The translations under genes and the position numbers were made by a program. The notes beneath the pieces were generated by a model. That model was not told where the DNA came from, did no database searches, and worked only from the letters and a program-made list of their open reading frames with translations. DNA of 64,000 bases from Leptothoe sp034932105 (GTDB lineage: Bacteria > Cyanobacteriota > Cyanobacteriia > Phormidesmidales > Phormidesmidaceae): the NCBI RefSeq assembly GCF_034932105.1, contig NZ_JAYGIG010000014.1, positions 7,431 through 71,430 of the forward strand, in the 5' to 3' direction. This document shows, piece by piece, positions 45,050 to 53,689 of the stretch. Every line of letters begins with the position of its first letter. The stretch's first letter is position 1.

Positions 45050-45316
45050 CTGAGCGATTAGCATAAGTTCTACCTGAAGCATTTAGATGTCGCTGCTGAT
45101 TTGAAGCATATTTGGCTCTAAGCCATGGCCAACTGCCAAGGTTTAAGACCCAAATTAATACTGATAGTCGGCGGCACGTTTAGAATTATTGCTGAAATGA
45201 AAGAGACTTGTCCTTTTTCATCCACGCAATCTGCTTTAGGTAGAATTTTTGCTTGGGTAGCTCCCAGTCGATGAAAATCGACCGGACTCGACGTAGCAAA
45301 CAAGGAAGCTAATGAC

Positions 45317-45553
45317 GTGGTCAAAAAGGACGCTAAGAAAGTAATGGACAAGCAGCCAAGCGAATCCTCTGACTCGTTTAACGCAGGGTCTTTTGTTAAA
45401 GACACTCGTGAAGAGTTAAGTAAGGTAGTTTGGCCCTCCAGGCAGCAGCTGATCAGTGAATCTGCGGCCGTCATATTAATGGTGGGTGTATCTGCGACGC
45501 TTATTTACTTAGTGGATAAACTCTTTGGTTGGGCTTCTAGACAGGTGTTCTAA
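45317..45553 (+). CDS. secE: Preprotein translocase subunit SecE
   Basis: The 78-residue protein starts at GTG 45317 with AAGGA about nine bases upstream; an ATG five bases earlier is out of frame. The conserved amphipathic helix FVKDTREELSKVVWPSRQQL (~26-45) precedes a single membrane helix (AAVILMVGVSATLIYLVDKL). It completes the SecYEG channel. Its stop TAA overlaps the nusG ATG by one base (TAATG). Confidence 0.95.
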   Translation: MVKKDAKKVMDKQPSESSDSFNAGSFVKDTREELSKVVWPSRQQLISESAAVILMVGVSATLIYLVDKLFGWASRQVF

Positions 45554-46191
45554 TGACTTACACTTCTGACGATCCAAACTACACAGGCGACGATGAGGCC
45601 TCTAATGCTCCCCAGGAGCCCCGAAAGTCTCAATCGCGCTGGTATGCCGTACAAGTAGCCTCCGGCTGTGAAAAACGCGTCAAGCTCAACCTTGAGCAGC
45701 GGGCAATCACCCTGGACGTTGCCAGTCGTATCTTTCAGATCGAAATTCCGCAAACCCCTGCGGTAAAGCTGCGCAAGGATGGCAGTCGTCAGAATATCGA
45801 GGAAAAAGTTTTTCCTGGGTATGTCCTCATCCGAATGATTTTGGATGACGATGTCTGGCAGGTGGTCAAAAACACCCCCCATGTCATTAACTTCGTCGGT
45901 GCCGAGCAACGACGTGCCACTGGACGTGGGCGAGGGCATGTTAAACCCATGCCTTTGAGTCGAACCGAAGTTGAACGCATCTTTAAGCAGACCCAAGAAC
46001 AGGCACCCGTAGTCAAAATTGACATGGCTGAAGGTGACAAAATCTTGGTGTTGTCTGGTCCGTTTAAGGACTTTAGTGGCGAAGTCATTGAAGTCAGCCC
46101 TGAACGGAGCAAGCTTAAAGCATTGCTATCGATCTTCGGTCGCGATACCCCCGTTGAGCTGGAATTTAACCAAGTGCAAAAAGAGAGTTAA
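45553..46191 (+). CDS. nusG: Transcription antitermination factor NusG
   Basis: The 212-residue protein has an acidic N-terminal extension of ~30 residues, the NGN domain (WYAVQVASGCEKRVKLNL, then VFPGYVLIRM and VINFVGAE), and a C-terminal KOW domain (GDKILVLSGPFKDFSGEVIE). It binds RNA polymerase and links transcription to translation. It overlaps secE by one base and leads rplK by 3 bp. Confidence 0.96.
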   Translation: MTYTSDDPNYTGDDEASNAPQEPRKSQSRWYAVQVASGCEKRVKLNLEQRAITLDVASRIFQIEIPQTPAVKLRKDGSRQNIEEKVFPGYVLIRMILDDDVWQVVKNTPHVINFVGAEQRRATGRGRGHVKPMPLSRTEVERIFKQTQEQAPVVKIDMAEGDKILVLSGPFKDFSGEVIEVSPERSKLKALLSIFGRDTPVELEFNQVQKES

Positions 46192-46194
46192 TCA

Positions 46195-46620
46195 ATGGCG
46201 AAGAAGGTAGTTGCGATTATTAAGCTGGCAATCCCAGCTGGAAAAGCGAACCCTGCACCGCCAATTGGTCCCGCCTTGGGTCAGCACGGGGTCAATATTA
46301 TGGCGTTTTGCAAAGAGTACAACGCTAGGACCTCTGACAAAGCTGGACTGATTGTCCCGGTTGAAATTTCTGTTTTTGAAGATAGAAGTTTTACCTTCAT
46401 TCTCAAAACACCGCCAGCCTCAGTGCTGATTAAAAAAGCGGCCAAAATTGAGAAGGGTTCTGGGGAGCCAAATAAAACAAAAGTTGGCTCGATCACCCGT
46501 GCCCAATTGCAAGAAATTGCCGAGATAAAAATGCCCGACCTCAACGCCAACGACGTTGAAGCCGCCATGAACATTATCGAAGGCACCGCCCGCAATATGG
46601 GAGTCACCGTAGCTGACTAA
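46195..46620 (+). CDS. rplK: 50S ribosomal protein L11
   Basis: The 141-residue protein starts MAKKVVAIIKLAIPAGKANP and includes PPIGPALGQHGVNIMAFCKEYNARTS and the C-terminal 23S-binding NANDVEAAMNIIEGTARNMG. It forms part of the GTPase-associated centre. It is immediately after nusG. Confidence 0.97.
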   Translation: MAKKVVAIIKLAIPAGKANPAPPIGPALGQHGVNIMAFCKEYNARTSDKAGLIVPVEISVFEDRSFTFILKTPPASVLIKKAAKIEKGSGEPNKTKVGSITRAQLQEIAEIKMPDLNANDVEAAMNIIEGTARNMGVTVAD

Positions 46621-46713
46621 TCTCAGTACGGAAATATATTCAACGTACCTAAAACGTACTTAAACCCAAGCTGGGGAAGAAGTTAGACTTCGTTATGACC
46701 CCAAGGAGAAACC

Positions 46714-47433
46714 ATGGCAAAGAAAGTGTCGCGCCGCTTAAAAGAGCTGCAGGCTAAAGTTGAAAGTAGACTGTATGCCCCCTTAGAGGCTATGCAGCTA
46801 CTCAAAGAAACGTCCACTGCAAAATTTACGGAAACTGCCGAGGCCCATATTCGCCTAGGCATTGATCCCAAATATACCGACCAGCAATTACGTACCACCG
46901 TTGCCCTGCCCAAGGGGACGGGGCAAACAGTGCGTGTTGCCGTCATTGCCCGGGGTGAAAAGGTGTCTGAAGCCACCGCAAACGGAGCAGATTTGGCCGG
47001 ATCTGAGGAACTGATCGACGAAATCCAGAAAGGTATGATGGATTTTGACGTGTTGATTGCCACCCCTGACATGATGCCTAAGGTGGCCAAACTAGGCCGT
47101 GTTCTGGGTCCCCGTGGTTTGATGCCCTCCCCCAAAGGTGGTTCTGTTACCTTTGACCTAGCCCAGGCCATTACAGACTTTAAGGCAGGTAAATTGGAGT
47201 TTAGGGCCGACAAGTCGGGTATTGTCCACGTCATGTTTGGGAAAGCCGACTTCTCCCCTAAAGACCTGCTGACCAATCTAAAGGCTCTGCAGGAGACCAT
47301 TGACCGTAATCGTCCATCGGGAGCTAAGGGCCGATACTGGCGCACAATGTCAGTAGCTGCTACGATGGGTCCTGCGATCAAAATGGATATTAATGCCTTG
47401 CGCGATCTATCACTTGATGATGCAGGTGCATAA
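46714..47433 (+). CDS. rplA: 50S ribosomal protein L1
   Basis: The 239-residue protein starts MAKKVSRRLKELQAKVE and has the L1 signature DVLIATPDMMPKVAKLGRVL then GPRGLMPSPKGGSVT, and the SGAKGRYWRTMSVAATMGP segment. It binds the L1 stalk of 23S rRNA and can repress its own operon. The start has AAGGAGAAACC just upstream. Confidence 0.97.
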   Translation: MAKKVSRRLKELQAKVESRLYAPLEAMQLLKETSTAKFTETAEAHIRLGIDPKYTDQQLRTTVALPKGTGQTVRVAVIARGEKVSEATANGADLAGSEELIDEIQKGMMDFDVLIATPDMMPKVAKLGRVLGPRGLMPSPKGGSVTFDLAQAITDFKAGKLEFRADKSGIVHVMFGKADFSPKDLLTNLKALQETIDRNRPSGAKGRYWRTMSVAATMGPAIKMDINALRDLSLDDAGA

Positions 47434-47538
47434 ATATTTCATCTGCCGTTGCTGATTTTCGTTCTGTAAATGAGTCACGGCATTTATAACTGTTGAACAA
47501 TCAACAGATAAAGCATTGGAGGTATTGCTGCTTTAAAA

Positions 47539-47618
47539 ACACCCAACAACCAAATAGGCATTCGAAGACAGCAGGTGCATTTCGCTTAATATCCTGCCGA
47601 GGTGTAGAGATTGGGTGT
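47539..47618 (+). ncRNA. Ribosomal protein L10 leader (autoregulatory RNA)
   Basis: In the 308-bp spacer between rplA and rplJ, ACACCCAA (47539-47546) pairs with TTGGGTGT (47611-47618) as a closing stem. Inside it are the two hallmark segments AGACAGCAGGTGC (47566-47578) and TTAATATCCTGCCGAGGT (47586-47603), which form the kink-turn and L10(L12) binding site of bacterial L10 leaders. It should repress rplJ-rplL when L10-L12 is in excess. An additional short hairpin, GAGTAGCACTC, follows at 47620-47630. Confidence 0.88.
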
Positions 47619-47741
47619 GAGTAGCACTCATCTTTGGGTCTTGGCGGTTAGCTGAGGCCCTTTGATTTTTTGATTCCTGGTTGAGGTTGAGCATTAGCAG
47701 TATTTCCAACCTATCCCCGCAATCAAGGAGGTGAGATCCGA

Positions 47742-48281
47742 ATGGGGAGAACCCTAGAAAATAAGAAAGAGATTGTTGCTGAGCTAAAGGATCTCCTAAG
47801 CGACACGCAATCAATTTTTGTTATTGACTACAAAGGTCTGACGGTGGCCCAAATTGGTGACCTGCGTAACCGCATTAGGGAAAAGGGTGGCACATGTAAG
47901 ATTGCCAAAAATACCCTGGTCCGTATTGCGGTTCAAGACAATGAAACTTGGCAGCCTGTGCAGGAGTTCCTTAAGGACACGACGGCATTACTACTGACCA
48001 AAGAAGACATTGGCGGTGTCATTAAGGAATACAAAAAATTCCAAAAGGAGACCAAAAAGACCGAGCTGTGCGGCGGCGTTTTGGAAGGTAAGGCTCTGAG
48101 TCAAACAGAAGCTGAAGCCTTGGCTGATCTGCCCAGTAAGGAAGAACTTTATGCACGGATTGCAGGTGCTATCAATGCTCTGGCGACGAAAGTTGCAGTG
48201 GGCATCAAGGAAGTACCATCGTCTATTGCTCGTGGTCTTCAGGCTTATGTCGACAAAGATGGTAGTGAAGGCGGCGAATAA
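47742..48281 (+). CDS. rplJ: 50S ribosomal protein L10
   Basis: The 179-residue protein starts MGRTLENKKEIVAELKDLL and contains FVIDYKGLTVAQIGDLRNRI and KIAKNTLVRIA, and a C-terminal helix that binds L7/L12 dimers. The ribosome site GGAGGTG lies at 47728-47734. Expression is predicted to be governed by the L10 leader upstream. Confidence 0.97.
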   Translation: MGRTLENKKEIVAELKDLLSDTQSIFVIDYKGLTVAQIGDLRNRIREKGGTCKIAKNTLVRIAVQDNETWQPVQEFLKDTTALLLTKEDIGGVIKEYKKFQKETKKTELCGGVLEGKALSQTEAEALADLPSKEELYARIAGAINALATKVAVGIKEVPSSIARGLQAYVDKDGSEGGE

Positions 48282-48335
48282 GGTCCAGCTTTCATCCATT
48301 CCCTATGCATTTTGTAATTAATCAAGGAGAAATCC

Positions 48336-48725
48336 ATGTCTGCTGCTACTGATGAAATTTTGGAAAAGTTGAAGTCTTTAAGTTTGCTAGAGGCTTCCGA
48401 GCTGGTTAAGCAAATTGAAGAGACTTTTGGCGTAAGTGCGGCTGCTCCTGCGGGCGGCATGATGATGATGGCCGCTGGCGGTGCTGGCGGCGACGCTGAA
48501 GAAGTTGAAGAGAAAACCGAGTTTGACGTGGTTCTCGAAGACTTCGGTGGTAACAAGATTGCCGTTCTTAAGGCGGTTCGTACCCTGACTGGTCTAGGCC
48601 TCAAAGAAGCCAAGGCGATGGTTGAAGGTGCACCTACACCGGTCAAAGAAAGCGTCTCCAAGGATGATGCTGAAGCTGCTAAGAAGCAGCTTGAGGAAGC
48701 TGGCGCTAAGGTGTCTATTAAGTAA
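48336..48725 (+). CDS. rplL: 50S ribosomal protein L7/L12
   Basis: The 129-residue protein has the N-terminal dimerisation helix pair (LEKLKSLSLLEASELVKQIE), an Ala/Gly/Met-rich hinge and the C-terminal factor-binding domain (EFDVVLEDFGGNKIAVLKAV, GLGLKEAKAMVEGAP). It recruits translation GTPases. AAGGAGAAATCC precedes the ATG. It ends the cluster. Confidence 0.97.
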   Translation: MSAATDEILEKLKSLSLLEASELVKQIEETFGVSAAAPAGGMMMMAAGGAGGDAEEVEEKTEFDVVLEDFGGNKIAVLKAVRTLTGLGLKEAKAMVEGAPTPVKESVSKDDAEAAKKQLEEAGAKVSIK

Positions 48726-48831
48726 TAGACCTTTTGTTCAAACATTGATCCAAAATCTATAGACTTTCCCACCAGGGAAAATGTTTAGGGATATGGTTTG
48801 GTAATTGGACTTAGCTATTAACGTCAACCGC

Positions 48832-48879
48832 ATAATGCAAGAGCCCTGCTATCTAGAGGTAGCAGGGCTCTTGCATTAT
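48832..48879 (+). terminator. Strong terminator of the ribosomal cluster
   Basis: Perfect 20-bp arms (48832-48851 and 48860-48879) begin ATAATGCAAGAGCCC and have the loop TCTAGAGG; TTTTAAAAC follows. Apart from it, the spacer from 48726 to the next gene shows only AT-rich promoter-like DNA. Confidence 0.93.
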
Positions 48880-49143
48880 TTTAAAACAGAAAGCCTGTTG
48901 AAATTGTGATGGTGCAGTCAGTAACCGTTTTGGGTAGACTACTGCTGACTCAGTGATGTGATTAAGTAATATAAAAAACCTGAGAACTTACTGATTAAGT
49001 AAACAATCATTTGTAACACTATTAATAATATGTTGACATCAAAACCTTCAGCAGAAGAACAAATTATCAGATGCAATTTCGGGTCAATGGGCTGAAGTGA
49101 TTCTGTGCTGACTATTTATATAATTTGTTTACCCAAATTAATC

Positions 49144-50568
49144 ATGCGCATATTAAAAAATTACAAGTTTGAAATCATATTAGGCTTAACAGCCTTAGGG
49201 GTTTTAGGCATCTTCTTCCTAAGTATCTCAGGTTTAATAGCACCCAACAGAAATGATTTTACGGTTACTCCAAATTCAGCTGAGCCCAAGGGAGGAAACA
49301 ACGCTGCAACCCCTAAGTCGGATATCTCAGAGCGATTAAGCGAGGGGGCAAAAAGTTTGCTGCCCGATGCGTCAGAGTCAAAGCTGAAAGGTATGGCTGC
49401 CTATGGTGAGGAGAATTATGACCAGGCAATTATCCATCTAGAAGCGGCATTAAACGAAAATCGTAATGACCCCGAAGCGTTTATATATCTGAACAATGCG
49501 CGGATTGGAAAGCAGGTTGCCCATACATTAGCTGTGATTGCACCGGTGGGTGATACAGATGAGATTGGTCTGGAAATTTTGCGGGGAGCTGGTCAGGCTC
49601 AGCAAGACTTTAACCAATCGTTGCAGGGCAATGGGGTGCCGATTAAAATTCTGATTGCGAATGATGAAAATGATCCTACCCTTGCTGAGGCTGTGGCCAC
49701 TGAATTGGTCCAGCGGTCTGAGGTCTTAGGGGTACTGGGGCATTACAGCAGCGGCGTTACCTTGAAGGCGGCTCCAGTATATAGCCAGGGAAAACTGCCA
49801 ATGGTTTCTGCCGTTAGTACATCGGTGGAACTGTCGGGTTTTAGTCCCTACATTTTCCGAACGGTTCCTAGTGACAGTTTTGCAGCGGCGGCTTTGGCCC
49901 GGCACATGATTGACGATCTCAAAGCCCAAAGAGCTATTCTTTACTACGATTCCAATAGTGCCTACAGCCTTTCATTAAAGAGCGAATTTACCACCTCTGT
50001 CTTTAGTGATGGCGGCGAGGTGATGACAGAGTATGATCTCGCAGATGCTAATTTTGACGCTGAGGCGCAGATTGCCTTGGCCCAGGAACAGGGAGCCGAC
50101 GTGATTATGCTGGCCGCTAGCACCGATACGCTAGCGCCTTCCCTGGCGGTGATAGCTGCTGCCAATCAACAATTTCCTTTGCTGGGTGGGGATGATTTGT
50201 ATCATCCTCAAGTATTAGAAGAAGGTGGAGTTAATGCGGAGGGTCTGGTGGTCGCGGTGCCCTGGCACGTATTGTCAGACCCAGATTCTGAGTTTGTGTT
50301 GGGGGCACGGCAACTGTGGGGGGGCGATGTCAGTTGGCGCAGTGCCATGGCCTATGATGCGATCGCATCCCTAGGCGCAGCCCTAATCCAGGACCCTAGC
50401 CGCGAAGGTGTCCGCGCCGCCCTACACGAAGCTGAGTTCTCAGCGGATGGAGCCACGGGGGATGTCCACTTTTTACCCTCTGGCGATCGCAACCGGGCCG
50501 CACAGCTCGTGCATATTAAACCCGGCCAACGCTCTGGCCTAGGGTTTGACTTTATTCCAGTTAAATAG
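49144..50568 (+). CDS. Membrane-anchored TPR plus periplasmic-binding (PBP1, LivJ-like) protein
   Basis: From ATG 49144 the protein has 474 residues; a GTG at 49105 would add 13. It has one N-terminal membrane helix (IILGLTALGVLGIFFLSISG), a TPR-like pair of helices (GMAAYGEENYDQAIIHLEAA then LNENRNDPEAFIYLNNARIG), and a ~340-residue type 1 periplasmic binding fold (TLAVIAPVGDTDEIGLEILR, VLGVLGHYSSGVTLKAAPVY, GLVVAVPW). In cyanobacteria this domain also appears fused to Ser/Thr kinases. No ABC permease adjoins, so it is more likely a sensor or orphan binding protein than a transporter part. The ligand is unknown; amino acids are typical for the fold. Confidence 0.8.
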   Translation: MRILKNYKFEIILGLTALGVLGIFFLSISGLIAPNRNDFTVTPNSAEPKGGNNAATPKSDISERLSEGAKSLLPDASESKLKGMAAYGEENYDQAIIHLEAALNENRNDPEAFIYLNNARIGKQVAHTLAVIAPVGDTDEIGLEILRGAGQAQQDFNQSLQGNGVPIKILIANDENDPTLAEAVATELVQRSEVLGVLGHYSSGVTLKAAPVYSQGKLPMVSAVSTSVELSGFSPYIFRTVPSDSFAAAALARHMIDDLKAQRAILYYDSNSAYSLSLKSEFTTSVFSDGGEVMTEYDLADANFDAEAQIALAQEQGADVIMLAASTDTLAPSLAVIAAANQQFPLLGGDDLYHPQVLEEGGVNAEGLVVAVPWHVLSDPDSEFVLGARQLWGGDVSWRSAMAYDAIASLGAALIQDPSREGVRAALHEAEFSADGATGDVHFLPSGDRNRAAQLVHIKPGQRSGLGFDFIPVK

Positions 50569-50622
50569 ACATGCCTTAGACTCTACTCCCTCTGCACAAG
50601 GCGTGGGGGCACAGGGGCTGAC

Positions 50623-51561
50623 TTATTCTGCGTCCGAAATCCAGAAGAAGTCAGCTAGTGCGGGAGAGGTGGCGGTGGGGTTAAGCAGGACACTGTGGGC
50701 CACCAGTTCATCCCCCAAACGCCGAGCGACCCGGCTAGGAATGCCAAAATCAAACACGATGTGCCCTTCCCCCGCCAGCACAATCACCTGGGTATTGGGG
50801 AAGGCAGTGACATAGTCAGCCACCGCTTCTGCCATGGTTTCATCCCATAGCACTTGGGCCGCAAAAAAGTTATCAAAGCTGGGGCCGCCGCCACCCCCAT
50901 GGCCGCCACTATTACTATGGCCCCCATGGCCCCCATGGTGACCAAACACCTGGGCCACCATGGCCTGGTAGTTTTCGTCACTGGTGTCAATTTCATCCAT
51001 GGGGGGAATATACTGCCAGTCATTCCCTTCCAGGCTGGCTAGGCCCTGTTGGGCCACTTTCTTGGTGATTTCCCTGGGGGTGTTCAGGGCAATTAATGGA
51101 ATTTGATTGCTTTGGGCGTAGCGCAGAATCGGGGCATATAGCTCCCAGTCAAAGCCCCAGCGGGTTTCGTATTCGCTTTGTTCGATTAGCTCTGCTTCGG
51201 TAATCTCCCCGGCGATGTATTGATCCAGCACGGACTGAAACGGACGCTGAAACATTTCTAACCCAATGGCAATGTCTCCTCGGCTCTGGTGCATTGCTGT
51301 GATGATCTCGAGTTGGGCGGCATGATCGGCCACATCCGTATGGGTTTCACCCAGGTAGATGACGTTCGCTTGCTTGAGCGCCGTGAGGATGGCTTGGTTG
51401 GAGGATTCACTGGGAGAGCTGGGTTGAGAGGCTGGGGTGGTTTGTGCGATCGCACCTCCAGATTGCCCAGACACCGCCACCGGAAAAATATGATGACGCC
51501 CTAGACCTGCCCCAGCAACCAATAGCGCTCCACAACAACCCAACAACCAAAAAGATTTCAC
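50623..51561 (-). CDS. ChaN-family (haem-binding/Tiki-like) exported protein with Gly/His insert
   Basis: The 312-residue protein has an N-terminal hydrophobic segment (WLLGCCGALLVAGAGLG; the Cys pair could be a lipobox) and a ChaN domain: VIYLGETHTDVADHAAQLEI, IAIGLEMFQRPFQ and VIVLAGEGHIVFDFGIP. ChaN homologues bind haem or act as metalloproteases of the TIKI/EreA-like fold; GETH and GEGH are the expected metal or haem positions. A Gly/His-rich insert (~205-222, FGHHGGHGGHSNSGGHGGGG) is unusual and may bind metal. It starts at GTG. Confidence 0.85.
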   Translation of the reverse strand: MKSFWLLGCCGALLVAGAGLGRHHIFPVAVSGQSGGAIAQTTPASQPSSPSESSNQAILTALKQANVIYLGETHTDVADHAAQLEIITAMHQSRGDIAIGLEMFQRPFQSVLDQYIAGEITEAELIEQSEYETRWGFDWELYAPILRYAQSNQIPLIALNTPREITKKVAQQGLASLEGNDWQYIPPMDEIDTSDENYQAMVAQVFGHHGGHGGHSNSGGHGGGGGPSFDNFFAAQVLWDETMAEAVADYVTAFPNTQVIVLAGEGHIVFDFGIPSRVARRLGDELVAHSVLLNPTATSPALADFFWISDAE

Positions 51562-51842
51562 GATCAGCCCTAATAATGGCAGTAAGTAGCGTTGCTGATC
51601 CTCAGGATGATTGCATCTGCAAGATGCCGGTACAGAGCATTGCTAACAGACCGGTTCATTCCCTAAAGCAACAACGGCAAATGAGTTAAACGTAGTCTAG
51701 CCCAGATTTTTGGCAGAGAGTTGAGAAACCCCAAACATGTAGCCCTGAAGGCAACAAAGAGAGCGGAGGAATCAAACATCCCTTGCCAGGGTTTACACCT
51801 AACGGATAGGTTAAATCTAGCCGCTCCCTCGCCAAATTCCCC

Positions 51843-52838
51843 ATGACCGTCACCGCCGACACCCTGCCAAAACCAACCATCACCCTGCCTGAAATGGGCT
51901 GTGGCACCTGGGCCTGGGGAAATCGCCTGCTGTGGGACTATGACGAAAGTATGGATGGCGGACTGCAGCAAGTCTTTAATTACTGTGTGGCAAACGGAGT
52001 CACCCTATTCGATACGGGGGACTCCTATGGCACTGGCAAACTCAAGGGTCAAAGCGAAAAATTACTCGGCAAATTTAGCCAGGCATATCAGGGGCCAAAT
52101 CAAGCAGCGATTTGTCTGGCCACCAAACTGGCCGCCTATCCCTGGCGGCTTACAAGGAACATGATGACCCAGGCAGGCCTGGCCTCCCAATCCCGCATGG
52201 GACGCTTGGACATTGCCCAAATGCACTGGCCCACAGCCAACTATTTCCCCTGGCAGGAAGGGGCCCTTTTAGATGGCCTGGCAGATTTATACGACCAAGG
52301 ACTGGTCAAAGGGGTGGGCCTTTCCAACTATGGTCCCAAGCGGTTGCGCTGGGTACACCAGCGCTTTGCCGAGCGGGGCATTCCCATCACATCGCTCCAA
52401 GTGCAATATTCCCTACTGTCCACATTTCCAGTGACCGAATTGGGGCTAAAGGAGGTCTGCGACGAACTAGGCATTCAAATGATTGCCTACAGTCCGCTGG
52501 GCCTGGGGTTACTAACGGGTAAGTATGGCGCAGATACCCCCAAACCTAAAGGGCTACGGGGCCTGCTTTTCCGCCAGCTCATACCGGGCATTCAACCACT
52601 GCTGGACTGCCTGCGGGAAGTCGCCGCAGAACGTGACAAAACCATGGCCCAAACCGCCCTGAACTGGTGCATTTGCAAAGGCACCACCCCAATTCCAGGG
52701 GCCAAAAATCTAGACCAGGCCAAACAAAATATCGGAGCCCTGGGATGGCGGCTGAGTCCTGGGGAAATGGAAGAACTAGATCGAACCGCCGCCAACTCCG
52801 ACAAGCAAATGGTGCAGAATATTTTTCAAACTCGGTAA
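51843..52838 (+). CDS. Aldo/keto reductase
   Basis: The 331-residue TIM-barrel oxidoreductase has the full catalytic tetrad: D and Y in LFDTGDSYGTGKLKG (~60-66), K in CLATKLAAYPW and H in IAQMHWPTANY. C-terminal IPGAKNLDQAKQNIGALGWR binds NADPH. It lacks the Fe-S tail of the other reductase in the window. The substrate is not deducible; plant and cyanobacterial members reduce reactive aldehydes and ketones. Confidence 0.9.
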   Translation: MTVTADTLPKPTITLPEMGCGTWAWGNRLLWDYDESMDGGLQQVFNYCVANGVTLFDTGDSYGTGKLKGQSEKLLGKFSQAYQGPNQAAICLATKLAAYPWRLTRNMMTQAGLASQSRMGRLDIAQMHWPTANYFPWQEGALLDGLADLYDQGLVKGVGLSNYGPKRLRWVHQRFAERGIPITSLQVQYSLLSTFPVTELGLKEVCDELGIQMIAYSPLGLGLLTGKYGADTPKPKGLRGLLFRQLIPGIQPLLDCLREVAAERDKTMAQTALNWCICKGTTPIPGAKNLDQAKQNIGALGWRLSPGEMEELDRTAANSDKQMVQNIFQTR

Positions 52839-53140
52839 ATTAGCCTAGAACCCTTTATCCATAGGTTCCGCATATTTCAGCACGAGGTTAGCCATGTTCA
52901 TAGGGAACCATAGTGTTACGTAATTTTAGGGGGCCAAATGACCAATGAACGGTTCGCATAACGAACAGTTCACATAACGGTTCATATTTGGTTGCACTTG
53001 CATCCCTTGCTACGTGCCTAATCGTTCCTCGTTTAGGTTCAAACGATGACCGTCTGACTAGCCAACCGATCTTTAAGCCCATGGCTTAGTAAGTATCCTG
53101 GAACAGACAGGTTTTCTCCAGTTAAAGAGTGATTAAGTCG

Positions 53141-53167
53141 GGATAGCCTTTGGCTATCCTTTTTTTT
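53141..53167 (+). terminator. Orphan rho-independent terminator
   Basis: GGATAGCC-TTT-GGCTATCC is followed by eight T (53141-53167). It is 303 bp past the aldo/keto reductase stop, with no gene between, so it may end a small RNA transcribed from 52839-53140. Within that stretch, GTTC(G/A)CATAACG occurs twice, at about 52953 and 52969. The remainder of 52839-53311 shows no coding frame I can support. Confidence 0.85.
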
Positions 53168-53248
53168 GCCTAAATAATTGAATTGGGTATAACTTCCCTG
53201 CCCCCTTGCTCCCCCATCTTCCCCTACCTAGATAAATTTAGAGTAAGG

Positions 53249-53311
53249 TCTCAAATTCCCGCTTTTTAAGAGGAGAGGATTTAGGGTGAGGTCACCGGGC
53301 ACCTTAAGCCC
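53249..53311. repeat. Left flanking repeat of the DUF559 unit
   Basis: AGGAGAGG-ATTTAGGGTGAGGT at 53271-53292 and its surroundings match the left side of each array element downstream (AGGAGAGGGATTTAGGGTGAGGT). AGGGTGAGGT is a diverged inverted copy of ACCTCATCCCC at the right end (53689-53699), so the DUF559 gene is framed by imperfect terminal inverted repeats. Confidence 0.75.
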
Positions 53312-53689
53312 ATGACCGATCCAAACCTACCAGCCATTGCAGGCCGTCACCGGCACATTCCTCCCATACTCCTGCAACGAGCACGTGAGCTTCGCCAGCA
53401 GCAAACACCAGCTGAAGTAATTCTGTGGGAATGTCTTCGTGCCCGTCAGTTCTACGGCTACAAATTCCGTCGTCAGCACAATATTGGTCGTTTCATAGCA
53501 GATTTCTATTGCATTGAGGCCCAGTTAGTTATTGAGGTGGATGGCCCGATCCATGATTCGCAGCGGGAAAAAGATGCAGCACGGGATACGTGGATGGAGT
53601 CAGTGGGGTTGCGGGTGCTACGAGTAACAAATCTACAAGTACAGGAGGATCTTGAGGAAGTGTTGGTGATGATCCTGGAGCGGTTGTGA
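53312..53689 (+). CDS. DUF559 (Vsr-like endonuclease fold) protein
   Basis: The 125-residue protein has the DUF559 pattern: RARELRQQQTPAEVILWECL, YKFRRQHNIGRFIADFYC, LVIEVDGPIHDSQ and LRVLRVTN. The D (FIADFYC) and E-V-D (VIEVDG) residues fit a PD-(D/E)XK/Vsr-type metal site, so DNA nicking or cleavage is plausible but unproven. It starts at ATG, and its stop TGA touches the first CCTCATCCCCC repeat. The gene is intact, while shortened copies of its two ends form the array 53690-54690. Confidence 0.88.
   Translation: MTDPNLPAIAGRHRHIPPILLQRARELRQQQTPAEVILWECLRARQFYGYKFRRQHNIGRFIADFYCIEAQLVIEVDGPIHDSQREKDAARDTWMESVGLRVLRVTNLQVQEDLEEVLVMILERL

Noticed and set aside
45118..45474. 118-codon minus-strand frame across secE
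   Set aside because: It is a shadow of secE and its leader with biased composition.
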